Origin: Bryobacterales bacterium
GTDB taxonomy: Bacteria; Acidobacteriota; Terriglobia; Bryobacterales; Bryobacteraceae
Length of the DNA: 7,318 bases
Assembly: GCA_025456495.1 (NCBI GenBank)
Contig: JALOKO010000185.1
Location: 1 to 7,318, forward strand
Direction of reading: 5' to 3'
The translations under genes and the position numbers were made by a program. Positions within the stretch are counted from its first letter, which is position 1. Every line of letters begins with the position of its first letter. Shown in pieces: positions 1-7,228 of this stretch. A model generated the notes under the pieces. The model was not told where the DNA came from. It saw only the letters and a program-made list of their open reading frames with translations, and searched no databases.

Positions 1-44
1 AGGCCTCGTGTTGACCACCAAGCAATAGAATGAGCATCCGGCAA

Positions 45-1379
45 TCACTGGCGCCGCGAAAGCAGCAATACCGCGTCCGCGGCGATGGGGGCTTCCAATA
101 CCAGGTAGTCTCCGCCCCTCACGAGATTGGGGGCGCGCAGCGTCGGGTTGCGGGAGGGGATGTACCATTCCGCATCATACTCGCCTGGACCTGCGCGCAG
201 GTCGATGGTGACCTTGCCGCCCTCCGGGAGGTAGATCAGATACGCGCGCTCTGGTTCGGCCAAGCAGTAGCGCGTACTGGTGAGTGACGAAGCAGGTTGC
301 ATCTTGGCCAAGTCCAGACGGGCGGCCATGCGCGCCACAGCACCCATCTGTTCCCGCACGGGTTCCCAGTCAGGATAGTCGCGCACATTCTTGCTAATCC
401 CTCCCTTGAGTACCATCCACGGGGCAACCTGAGAGGATAGCCGCCCGGGGATCGGTTCCCAGCTATCCATAAAGATCGGGTTATGTCCCCGGAGGAAGGC
501 CTTCCACACCCAGCGCGGATTGCCGCCGTGCCCCCACAGATGATCTGTGTCCAACACCACCACCTTGCGGCCGTTCGCTTCTGGTGGGTCTTCCTCGTAA
601 TGCTGTAGGAAGACAGAGCCGGCATACTGCGATCCTAGCGGCTCTTTCGCGGGGGACACCCAGTCTGCTTCACTCTCAAACAGTTCCTCGTTCCACATGG
701 GTGTCGTAATGCTGTGCGTGAAGCCCACCGGGTGCTGGCGCGGCTTGCCACGTTCGTACTCCCTCACCAAACGGATCATGTGGCGCTGCCATTCCACGGA
801 ACCACCTTCGTTGATGATTTCGAACAGCACATTATCCAGATCGTTGACCGTATCTATCACCTTGCGCACGTAGGCTTCCTGCACAGCAAGCACGGACGGA
901 AGAAGCACGCTATGGAGTGTTGGCTGGGTTTGCGAGTCTTCGTTGGTGTGAGGAGCGCCAATTCCCTGGATGTTGTTCGCCGCATTGAGGGGATGAGACA
1001 GGAAGGGGTCACCTGCGTTCTTACCGGTCTTGCGCAGGCTCCAACCCTGGAAGAGCATCACCGACACATAGAAGCCCCGTTCGCGGGCCTGGACGACGCG
1101 CTCGCGCAGACGCTGAAAGTAGACTTCGTTCCAAGCCGAGATATCAAACTTCGGCTTACCGTCCAGAGCAAGGCCGGGGCCGGTTCTTGGGTACGGAAGA
1201 GGGCTGAAGACGATCTTCTCTTCGGTCCAGCCTGCACGCTCCGCATGCTCCCAATGCCAAAGGCGAATGAAGTTGTGGCCGTGCTGTTCGCACATGGCAA
1301 GGAAGGCGTCGTTATCGAATAAGGCCCCACCTTCGACACGGATATCCTGCACTGTTGCCCACGTATGCGAGCCCGTCAA
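45..1379 (-). CDS. Open part of a secreted glycosidase-like TIM-barrel protein (interrupted gene)
   Basis: This is the uninterrupted part of a longer gene whose 5' end lies at 1401-1556. The 444 codons counted here begin at a TTG that is probably an internal leucine. The opening LTGSHTW, followed by HNFIRLWHWE (about residues 35-44), resembles the first strands of GH140/DUF4038-like and related putative glycosidases. FEIINEGG (186-193) looks like the strand-4 Asn-Glu of clan GH-A enzymes, which makes E191 the likely acid/base. A second conserved-looking patch, DTDHLWGHGG (277-286), is followed by a Trp-rich stretch. The last 75 or so residues look like a beta-sandwich of the 'putative collagen-binding domain' type (PF12904-like), with EWYIPSRNP and a final DAVLLL strand. 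The substrate cannot be told; a plant or microbial polysaccharide is a guess. It is read in the same direction as the mutasome genes but has no evident link to DNA repair. The family assignment is from motif memory, without a search. Confidence 0.75.
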   Translation of the reverse strand: MTGSHTWATVQDIRVEGGALFDNDAFLAMCEQHGHNFIRLWHWEHAERAGWTEEKIVFSPLPYPRTGPGLALDGKPKFDISAWNEVYFQRLRERVVQARERGFYVSVMLFQGWSLRKTGKNAGDPFLSHPLNAANNIQGIGAPHTNEDSQTQPTLHSVLLPSVLAVQEAYVRKVIDTVNDLDNVLFEIINEGGSVEWQRHMIRLVREYERGKPRQHPVGFTHSITTPMWNEELFESEADWVSPAKEPLGSQYAGSVFLQHYEEDPPEANGRKVVVLDTDHLWGHGGNPRWVWKAFLRGHNPIFMDSWEPIPGRLSSQVAPWMVLKGGISKNVRDYPDWEPVREQMGAVARMAARLDLAKMQPASSLTSTRYCLAEPERAYLIYLPEGGKVTIDLRAGPGEYDAEWYIPSRNPTLRAPNLVRGGDYLVLEAPIAADAVLLLSRRQ

Positions 1380-1400
1380 CAGTACGGCACGGCCATCTGG

Positions 1401-1556
1401 TCACGTAAAGTAACGTCCGTTTGAGGGGTGAACGCGCAATGGCCCATCGGCGGCGGGCCGGCTGGTGGGCTGGGCGCCAAGCTCGGCTACGAGGCAGGCC
1501 AGCATGGCCATCACCATCAGAGGCGTCTTGCGGTGGATGGCGGACTTGGGTTTCAT
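1401..1556 (-). pseudogene. Detached 5' end of the glycosidase-like gene: signal peptide, then in-frame TGA
   Basis: An ATG at 1554-1556 opens a 51-codon frame that ends in TGA at 1401-1403. It is in the same frame as the open part at 45-1379, so the intact gene would have had 503 codons. Residues 1-28 form a textbook Sec signal peptide: MKPKSAIHRKT as basic n-region, PLMVMAMLACLVAEL as hydrophobic core, and LGA before QP as a likely signal peptidase I site. The next residues (PLRVHPSNGRYFT) match the N-terminal strand expected just before LTGSHTW in this type of protein. Only one codon is replaced by the stop and there is no length change. AGGAAAG lies 7 bases before the ATG as a fair ribosome binding site. 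Without this part the remaining protein could not be exported by the usual route, so loss of function is likely unless the stop is an error or is read through. Confidence 0.72.
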
Positions 1557-1612
1557 GCGACGACTTTCCTATTCCGCCGAGTATATCGAAACCGCCAATG
1601 ACAACTCGTCAA
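1557..1612 (-). promoter_or_regulatory. Possible promoter and ribosome binding site of the glycosidase-like gene
   Basis: On the minus strand TTGACG (1612-1607) is a good -35 box. At a 17-base spacing it is followed only by TCGATA (1589-1584). A better -10, TATACT (1585-1580), overlaps this but is 21 bases away, which is too far for a standard sigma-70 promoter. AGGAAAG at 1570-1564 is the likely ribosome binding site for the ATG at 1556. The box matches are by eye and could be chance. Confidence 0.3.
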
Positions 1613-1648
1613 GTACATGCGGTCACAGTGGCAGCGGGCGACTACAGG

Positions 1649-1665
1649 TTGCGCCACCAGCGCAA
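1649..1665 (-). terminator. Hairpin after dnaE2, a weak terminator candidate
   Basis: TTGCGC-N5-GCGCAA is a perfect 6-base-pair inverted repeat starting 21 bases after the dnaE2 stop codon. No T-tract follows it on the minus strand, so it is not a classical intrinsic terminator. It could slow transcription, protect the 3' end of the mRNA, or do nothing. No better terminator is visible between dnaE2 and the glycosidase-like gene. Confidence 0.3.
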
Positions 1666-1686
1666 AGCCGCCCATCCAATCCAGCA

Positions 1687-4600
1687 CTAGTGAAAGTCAT
1701 GCGACTCCGGCGTATACCGCGGCCCGTCCAGCGGCCATAGTCGTTCCGCCTTCACATGAATCACGTTGTCCTGTTGCTGCACAAGCCCTTCAATCACCAA
1801 CAGCGGATGCGCTGTGAATAGCAGGCGGTGCTGCTCAAACAGGTCTGGCCAGACAATGATGTTCGATACCCCGGACTCATCCTCCAAACTCAGAAACACG
1901 ATGCCCTTCGCCGTCGATGGCCGCTGTCGCACAATCACCACCCCGGCCACCCGCACCCGCTTGCCATGCGGAATACCGCGCAGGTCCGTCGCTCGCCGAA
2001 TGCCATCCTCATCCAATCGCGGACGCAGATGCGCCAGTGGATGTCGGCCCACCGTCAGGCCGCTGTTGCGGTAGTCCGCCTCCATGCGCTCCATGGCCGA
2101 CATCGCTCCCAGCGGCGACGCGTCGCTGTGGGCCTCGTCGTACTGTTCCAACAGTGGGCCGGCCGGGCGTCCGAACTTCGCCACCTGCCACAGCGCTTCC
2201 CGTCTGTGCAGCGTCTCATCCAAACCATTCAGCGCGCCCATCTCCGCCAGGGTGTCCAGCTCATCCTTGCGCAAGCGGGTACGCCGCGTAAAATCCTGTA
2301 GGCCGCGGAACTGCCCATTAGAGAAGCGTTCCTGCTGGATGCCCTGGGCTGCATCCTCGCGCAGGCCGGCCACGTAGCGCAGACCCAACCGCACGGTATT
2401 GTCGTCGGGCAACGTACACTTCACGGCCGAACTCTTCACGCAAACCGGAAGCACCCGTACACCACGCCGCTGGAACTCCTTCACCAGCGTCGCCGGAGCA
2501 TAAAATCCCATCGGCTGGCAGTTCAGCAGCGCCGCCAGAAACGCCGCCGCGTAGTGCGCCTTCAGATACGCACTGGCGTACACCAGCAAGGCAAAGCTGG
2601 CCGCATGCGATTCCGGAAATCCATACAGAGCAAAGCTGGTGATGGCGCGCACGATGCCTTCTTCGGCCTCCCCTGTAATGCCATTGGCCTGCAAGCCCTG
2701 GCGCAGCTTAGTCTCGATGGCCGCCATGCGTTCCGCTGATCGCTTGAAGCCCATCGCGCGCCGCAGTTCCTCGGCCTCTCCCCCGGTGAAGTCGGCGGCG
2801 TCCATGGCGATGCGCAGCAGTTGCTCCTGGAAGAGCGGGACACCCAACGTACGGCGCAGCACGGGCTCCACTTTCGGATGCGGATAGGTGATCGCTTCGC
2901 GCCCCAATCGCCGGTTCAGATACGGATGCACCATCTTCCCCACGATGGGGCCCGGGCGGATAATGGCCACCTCCACCACCAGGTCATAGAAGTTGGCCGG
3001 CTTCAAACGCGGCAGCGTCGCCATCTGTGCGCGCGACTCAATCTGGAAGACGCCCATGGTGTCCGCCTGTTGAATCATCGTGTAGGTCTTCGGGTCATTC
3101 GGCGGCAACTGCGCCAGGTCAATCTCCACGCCGCGCCCCCGCAGCAGCCGCACGCTATCCTCCAGCGCGGCCATCATGCCCAGGCCCAGCAGGTCCACCT
3201 TGATGATGCCCAGGTCCGCGCAATCCTCCTTGTCCCACTGCACCACCACGCGGCCGGGCATCCGCGCATTCTCCAGCGGAACCACGCTATCCAGTGCGCC
3301 GTGGGAGATCACCAGTCCACCGGAATGCTGTCCCAGGTGGCGCGGCAGATTCTGGATCTCCAGCGCCAGACGCATCAGATGCTCCACGCGGTTGTGCTCC
3401 ACCGGCAAGCCCGCCTGCTTGGCCTGATGGTGCAGTTTGTCGAAGTCGCTCTTGTACTCAAAGGGACTCATGCAGGCCGACAGCCGTCCGATGATCTCCT
3501 CCGGGAACCCCAGCACCTTGCCCATCTCGCGCACGGAACTCCGCCCGCGATACGTGATCACGTTGGCGGTCATCGCGGCTCCGTGCTTGCCGTAACGCTC
3601 GTAAACATATTGGATGGCGCGTTCCCTTTGGTCGCCACTGGGCAGGTCAATGTCAATGTCCGGCCACTCGCCGCGCTCCTCTGACAGGAAGCGCTCAAAC
3701 AGCAGTTCCATGCCCACCGGATCCACAGCGGTAATGCCCAGGCTGTAGCAGACCGCGCTGTTTGCAGCCGATCCGCGCCCTTGCGCAAGAATGCCCTGAC
3801 GCCGACAGAACTCGGCAATGTCCCACACCACCAGGAAATAGCCCGCCAAGCCCAGCTTCTCAATCACGCGCAGTTCATGCTCAATCTGCTTGCGCGCCTT
3901 CTCATGGAAAGGACGATAGCGTTCGCGCGCGCCACGCTCAGTCACCGTGCGCAGGTAGGAATCCTTTGACTCTCCAGGAGGCAGCGGAAAGTCAGGGAAG
4001 CGATAGCCAAGGTCCTGCAGCGTGAACTGCAATCGCTCCGCCAGCAGGCGCGTGTTATGGATGGCTTCGGGCAGATCCGCGAAGAGTTGACGCATCACCG
4101 CGGGCGGCTTCAGATGCCGTTCGCCATTGGCGTCCAGCAGGCGTCCCGCGCGGTCCAGGGTGGTCTTGTGACGCAGGCAGGTAAGCGCGTCAAAGAGGGG
4201 CTTCTGTTGCTCAGTGGCATAGCGGACACCGTTGGTGGCCAGCAGGGGCAACCCCAAACTGCGCGCGCAATCCATGCGATGGCGGTTGGCCAACTCCTGC
4301 TCACGGCGAAGGTGACGCTGGATTTCCACATACACGTTGCCGGCCCCGAAGCGATCGCGTGCCAGCAAGGCATGAGCGGGATTGTGGACCAGCGCCACCA
4401 ATCCCGGGGCATACGCAGCCAGGTCTTCCCACGTCCCGCGCCCCTCACCCTTGGCGGCGCGCAGGTGCATGCGCGTCAACAGGCGGCAGAGGTTCTGGTA
4501 GCCCTTTCGATTTTCCACCAGCACCGTCAGCCGCCCTCCATCGGCCAGCGATACATCGCAACCCACCAGCGCACGCAACCCCGCCTGCCGCGCCGCCTGG

Positions 4601-4749
4601 TAGAAGCGCGGAGCCCCATACACACCGTCGCGATCACACAACGCCAGGGCTTCGTAACCCAGATGCGCGGCGCGTGCCACCAGGTCTTCTGGCAGGGAGG
4701 CTCCTTCCAGAAAGCTGAAGGCGGAAGCAGTATGGAGTTCCAGATACAT
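1687..4749 (-). CDS. dnaE2: Error-prone DNA polymerase III alpha-type subunit DnaE2 (ImuC)
   Basis: This is a C-family DNA polymerase of 1020 residues, a usual length for DnaE2. It carries out translesion synthesis with ImuA and ImuB and causes damage-induced mutation. In order: a PHP domain (about 1-210, opening YLELHTASAFSFLEGAS), the palm with PDIDIDL (363-369, catalytic D366 and D368 by analogy with E. coli D401/D403) and KVDLLGL (517-523, D519 equivalent to D555), the fingers (about 560-780, with RPGPI and PLFQEQ), helix-hairpin-helix-like DNA-binding segments (about 790-860), an OB fold (about 930-1005), and the ESHDFH tail common in DnaE2. There is no tau-binding C-terminal extension as in replicative DnaE1. 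The reading frame stays open upstream to 5112, but those residues are read from within imuB and look non-native. The ATG at 4749, 25 bases after the imuB stop, fits the family N-terminus. No strong Shine-Dalgarno precedes it, so translation may be coupled to imuB. Confidence 0.97.
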   Translation of the reverse strand: MYLELHTASAFSFLEGASLPEDLVARAAHLGYEALALCDRDGVYGAPRFYQAARQAGLRALVGCDVSLADGGRLTVLVENRKGYQNLCRLLTRMHLRAAKGEGRGTWEDLAAYAPGLVALVHNPAHALLARDRFGAGNVYVEIQRHLRREQELANRHRMDCARSLGLPLLATNGVRYATEQQKPLFDALTCLRHKTTLDRAGRLLDANGERHLKPPAVMRQLFADLPEAIHNTRLLAERLQFTLQDLGYRFPDFPLPPGESKDSYLRTVTERGARERYRPFHEKARKQIEHELRVIEKLGLAGYFLVVWDIAEFCRRQGILAQGRGSAANSAVCYSLGITAVDPVGMELLFERFLSEERGEWPDIDIDLPSGDQRERAIQYVYERYGKHGAAMTANVITYRGRSSVREMGKVLGFPEEIIGRLSACMSPFEYKSDFDKLHHQAKQAGLPVEHNRVEHLMRLALEIQNLPRHLGQHSGGLVISHGALDSVVPLENARMPGRVVVQWDKEDCADLGIIKVDLLGLGMMAALEDSVRLLRGRGVEIDLAQLPPNDPKTYTMIQQADTMGVFQIESRAQMATLPRLKPANFYDLVVEVAIIRPGPIVGKMVHPYLNRRLGREAITYPHPKVEPVLRRTLGVPLFQEQLLRIAMDAADFTGGEAEELRRAMGFKRSAERMAAIETKLRQGLQANGITGEAEEGIVRAITSFALYGFPESHAASFALLVYASAYLKAHYAAAFLAALLNCQPMGFYAPATLVKEFQRRGVRVLPVCVKSSAVKCTLPDDNTVRLGLRYVAGLREDAAQGIQQERFSNGQFRGLQDFTRRTRLRKDELDTLAEMGALNGLDETLHRREALWQVAKFGRPAGPLLEQYDEAHSDASPLGAMSAMERMEADYRNSGLTVGRHPLAHLRPRLDEDGIRRATDLRGIPHGKRVRVAGVVIVRQRPSTAKGIVFLSLEDESGVSNIIVWPDLFEQHRLLFTAHPLLVIEGLVQQQDNVIHVKAERLWPLDGPRYTPESHDFH

Positions 4750-4774
4750 AAGGGTCAGAAAATGGCCGCGCCGC

Positions 4775-6382
4775 CTAGTCGTAGATGCCCGCCACGCGCC
4801 AGACGAGGTCTGGCAACTCGCAACGGATGCGGTAAACCTGGGCGCCGATAGCGACATCCCACTCCTCAAAGTCCCACGCGCTATCGGTCCACCATTCGCT
4901 ACCCAAGCGCCAGGGACCCGCAGCGCGATCCACCGTTCCCTGGCAGATTCCACGCGCGGCCACATACGCCGGACGCGCCCTTGCGATGCGCACCTCGGCC
5001 TCGGGCGCGGGCCGCAGACAGCGCAACGCCATCCGCAGCGTGATGCTGGCAGGCGCCTGTGAAGTGCTGGCAGGCGCCTGTGGGACAGGCCTTGCGCGCA
5101 CCTGTCGGCCACGCGCGGGAGTCACCGCTGCGTTCCCTGCTCCCGCTACCTTGAGGGCGGCATAGGGCCGAACGGCAGCCACATCATAGCGGTGTGTATC
5201 CGCCACTTCCGGCGCACCCACGCGGCACTCGGAAGCCACCCCCGGCTGGCCTATACCTACTAGATTGTGCAAGCGAGCCAGCGTCACATCCAGCTTTTCC
5301 GGGCTGGGCTGCACTGGCTGAAAGAAAGAACTCTGCGCGCTGCGGCGAGGCGCTGGTTCCATGGAGACGCGCAGCCCTTCAATGGGTTCCCCGGGCGGAT
5401 GCGCGGACAGTTCCAATCGGGCCAGCGTGACAAAGGTGGCGGTGTCTGTGTGGGCGGTGGGCACCAGCAGTTCGCGCTCGTGCCAGTTGCCGCTAGCCAG
5501 CTTCAGCGCCACCCGCAGCTTACCAACGGCCAGGCCCTTACGCTGCAGCCGCTGGCACAGCCTCCCCAGCAAATCCGCCAGCGTGAAGGCAAGCGCTTCC
5601 AGGTCACCCACCTGCCAGTCAAAATCCGTCTGGGCGGTGTAGTCTTCTTCTTCGGTGATGGCCTGGAAGACAGCCTGATGCTGGCCGCGCGCCATGCGCA
5701 ACCAGGCAAGACCATGGGCGCCGAAACGTTCCGTCACTTCGCGGTCAGGCAAGCTGGCAAAGGCGCCCATGGTGGCGATACCCCACCGGGCGAGAGTCTG
5801 GCGCGCATCCGCATCCAAGGGTAGATGCGTCACAGGCAGCACGTGCAGCAGCGCGCACTCCTGGCCCGGGAACACATGGGTAATGCCCTGCTGCGTGCGT
5901 GCCGCGCACTCAGCAACGAAGCGGTTCATTGAGACGCCCACATTGCCGGGTAAGCCCAACATCTCCGCGCCTCGCTGCAACGCGCGCGCGGAACGGTGGG
6001 GGTCCGGCAAGCCCGCAAGGTCAGCCAGCAGCAGTCCGGGCGCGAGGTCCTCAATACGCGGCGATACGGTCAGCGCCATCTCGCGCACCGCGCGCCAGGC
6101 TTGCTGTTCCATGGCCTCATCACGTTCCAGAGTCAGCAGCGCCTGGCCGGGGAAGCGCTGTGCGAAGCGGGCCGTGGCTTCCGTCAACGGCACGCCCGGT
6201 TGCACATCCCCCGCGCGGGCTGCGGCAGTGGCGCAGTACACCACACGATGCGGAGCCTTGCCCGTAAACACCGCTAGAGGCGCACGCATCACTTCCCGTA
6301 AAGCGTGTTGCGGGCCATGCGACCGCTGCAAACTGGCGGCGGAGAAATCCGGAATGTGCAGACAGGCGTAGATGGGTGTCAT
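4775..6382 (-). CDS. imuB: ImuB, inactive Y-family polymerase-like mutasome hub protein
   Basis: This 535-residue protein is the second gene of the mutasome cassette. In characterised systems ImuB does not polymerise; it binds the beta clamp and brings ImuA and DnaE2 to stalled forks. The fold starts like a Y-family polymerase (YACLHIPDFSAAS, residues 5-17), but P11 stands where the first metal-binding aspartate should be. The region of the usual SxDE motif reads EDLAPGLLLAD (111-121), so the catalytic set is lost. Palm, fingers and thumb-like parts run to about 230, and a little-finger-like domain covers about 250-345. QSSFF (350-354) is a plausible clamp-binding motif. A proline/alanine-rich linker (about 410-447) contains the repeated heptad QAPASTS/QAPASIT. 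The C-terminal domain has the family signature AGPWRLGSEWW, EWDV, YRIR and the end VAGIYD. The ATG at 6382 lies 17 bases after the imuA stop and has no clear Shine-Dalgarno. Confidence 0.95.
   Translation of the reverse strand: MTPIYACLHIPDFSAASLQRSHGPQHALREVMRAPLAVFTGKAPHRVVYCATAAARAGDVQPGVPLTEATARFAQRFPGQALLTLERDEAMEQQAWRAVREMALTVSPRIEDLAPGLLLADLAGLPDPHRSARALQRGAEMLGLPGNVGVSMNRFVAECAARTQQGITHVFPGQECALLHVLPVTHLPLDADARQTLARWGIATMGAFASLPDREVTERFGAHGLAWLRMARGQHQAVFQAITEEEDYTAQTDFDWQVGDLEALAFTLADLLGRLCQRLQRKGLAVGKLRVALKLASGNWHERELLVPTAHTDTATFVTLARLELSAHPPGEPIEGLRVSMEPAPRRSAQSSFFQPVQPSPEKLDVTLARLHNLVGIGQPGVASECRVGAPEVADTHRYDVAAVRPYAALKVAGAGNAAVTPARGRQVRARPVPQAPASTSQAPASITLRMALRCLRPAPEAEVRIARARPAYVAARGICQGTVDRAAGPWRLGSEWWTDSAWDFEEWDVAIGAQVYRIRCELPDLVWRVAGIYD
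5044..5090. repeat. 21-base tandem repeat with palindromic core in the imuB linker
   Basis: Two identical 18-mers (5044-5061 and 5065-5082) are separated by three bases, giving a 21-base period that keeps the imuB frame. Each contains the perfect 10-base palindrome CAGGCGCCTG. Overlapping the second copy is a perfect inverted repeat GCCTGT-GGG-ACAGGC (5076-5090). The repeat encodes QAPASTS QAPASIT in a low-complexity linker between the clamp-binding region and the C-terminal domain. The palindromic make-up suggests a dispersed-repeat insertion rather than plain codon drift, but this window alone cannot show that. Confidence 0.75.
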
Positions 6383-6394
6383 GGCGATGGATGG

Positions 6395-6408
6395 GCGGGC
6401 TAGCCCGC
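6395..6408. repeat. 14-base perfect palindrome over the imuA stop codon
   Basis: GCGGGCTAGCCCGC is a perfect palindrome that contains the TAG stop of imuA (6402-6400) and ends 12 bases before the imuB start codon. In RNA it could form a 5-base-pair GC hairpin with a CUAG loop, placed where a ribosome binding site for imuB would be expected. It might affect translational coupling of the two genes, but chance is possible in DNA this rich in GC. Confidence 0.6.
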
Positions 6409-7191
6409 AACAGCCTCCTGAGACTTCTCACGCGAAAAGCCATCGAAGCGCAGGCTGCAGGATGCGTCCCGGCGCGGGGAACGTCGGCCCGTCGGCCCGC
6501 CTTCAGTCACGGCAGCACTGCTGCGCTGGTAGGCCAGCCGGGCCTTGCTTTCCAGGCCACGCAGCACCAGCGATACACCTTCCTGGCCTTCCCATTGCGC
6601 CTGCGCCCGGGCCAACTCCAATCGCATGGCGGGCACTTGCGCGCACAGTCCGCTTTCCCGGTCAGGGTGGTGCGGCGCCAGCACCAGCAACGCCGTGGAC
6701 GTGTTCTCAATGCGCCGCTGCAGCTTCAACCAGGGACGCAATTGCCATTCCCGCAACTGGCGCGGCGAGTTGCTACCCAGCAGATCCAGCACAATCACGC
6801 CAAAGCCTCCCGCCCCCACCACCAGGTCTACGGCGTCCCAGGCTTCGCGCGGCCAACGGCACCGCACCAGCAGCAGTTGCCGCAACGCAACGCCAGCCTC
6901 CATCGCCGATTCCGCATGGAAGCTATCCGTGGCATCCACATAGGCCACCGCTTCCCCGCGCGCCGCGGCCATTGCCGTCGCGGCCAGCGCCACGCTGGTT
7001 CCCCCAGCGGAAAGAGCGCTGGCGATTTCCGTAATCGCTCCGCGCGGGAAACCGCCGGTGAGCAGCCCATCCAGTTCCTTCACTCCCGTAGCCGCGCCAG
7101 CCAAGGCGGGCACGCGCATCGCGGGCAAGGTTCCGGCAAAGCCCTTGTCACGCAACAACGCCCGCAAATGATCAACAGCTACCGCGGCCAT
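6400..7191 (-). CDS. imuA: ImuA, RecA-fold mutasome accessory protein
   Basis: This is the first gene of the cassette, 263 residues from the ATG at 7191. ImuA proteins are RecA-related and are needed with ImuB for DnaE2-dependent mutagenesis; their exact biochemical role is less clear. GVKELDGLLTGGFPRGAITEI (residues 36-56) matches the RecA/RadA-like lead-in to the P-loop. The P-loop itself reads SALSAGGTS (58-66) with G64 in place of the essential lysine, so normal ATP hydrolysis is doubtful. VIVLDLLG (132-139) is the Walker B-like strand with D136. The C-terminal tail after about 225 is basic and low in complexity. I chose the ATG at 7191 because a near-perfect Shine-Dalgarno precedes it. 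A longer frame from a TTG at 7257 would add 22 residues that look unlike the family and would run over the likely control region. Confidence 0.9.
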   Translation of the reverse strand: MAAVAVDHLRALLRDKGFAGTLPAMRVPALAGAATGVKELDGLLTGGFPRGAITEIASALSAGGTSVALAATAMAAARGEAVAYVDATDSFHAESAMEAGVALRQLLLVRCRWPREAWDAVDLVVGAGGFGVIVLDLLGSNSPRQLREWQLRPWLKLQRRIENTSTALLVLAPHHPDRESGLCAQVPAMRLELARAQAQWEGQEGVSLVLRGLESKARLAYQRSSAAVTEGGPTGRRSPRRDASCSLRFDGFSREKSQEAVAG

Positions 7192-7194
7192 CGG

Positions 7195-7206
7195 ACCTCC
7201 TCCTTT
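7195..7206 (-). promoter_or_regulatory. Strong ribosome binding site that fixes the imuA start
   Basis: Read on the minus strand, AAAGGAGGAGGT lies just before the ATG at 7191. AAAGGAGG ends 7 bases from the start codon, an ideal distance. It is by far the best Shine-Dalgarno in the window; imuB and dnaE2 lack an obvious one, as expected if they are translated by coupling from imuA. Confidence 0.85.
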
Positions 7207-7228
7207 CCACCACTCGAAACCAGCTTCA

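Noticed and set aside
1380..1403. TGA read as selenocysteine: an imperfect hairpin (8 pairs, one bulge, 3-base loop, 1399-1380) starts just after the stop
   Set aside because: The stem is too short and too close to the TGA, the loop lacks the GU of bacterial SECIS elements, and the position is not a catalytic site of this type of enzyme. Chance is more likely.
1441..1459. GGCCC-N9-GGGCC inverted repeat
   Set aside because: It lies within coding sequence just after the signal peptide and is the kind of short GC repeat expected by chance here.
2821..3684. Long plus-strand open frame of 287 codons opposite dnaE2, and a similar one at 4057-4851
   Set aside because: Both are antisense to strongly conserved dnaE2 sequence, have shadow-like composition (His, Gln and Arg rich), and show no recognisable domain.
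4750..5112. A 121-codon upstream extension of the dnaE2 reading frame
   Set aside because: It lies inside imuB in another frame, is rich in Arg and Cys as shadow frames of GC-rich genes are, and the family N-terminus begins exactly at the ATG at 4749.
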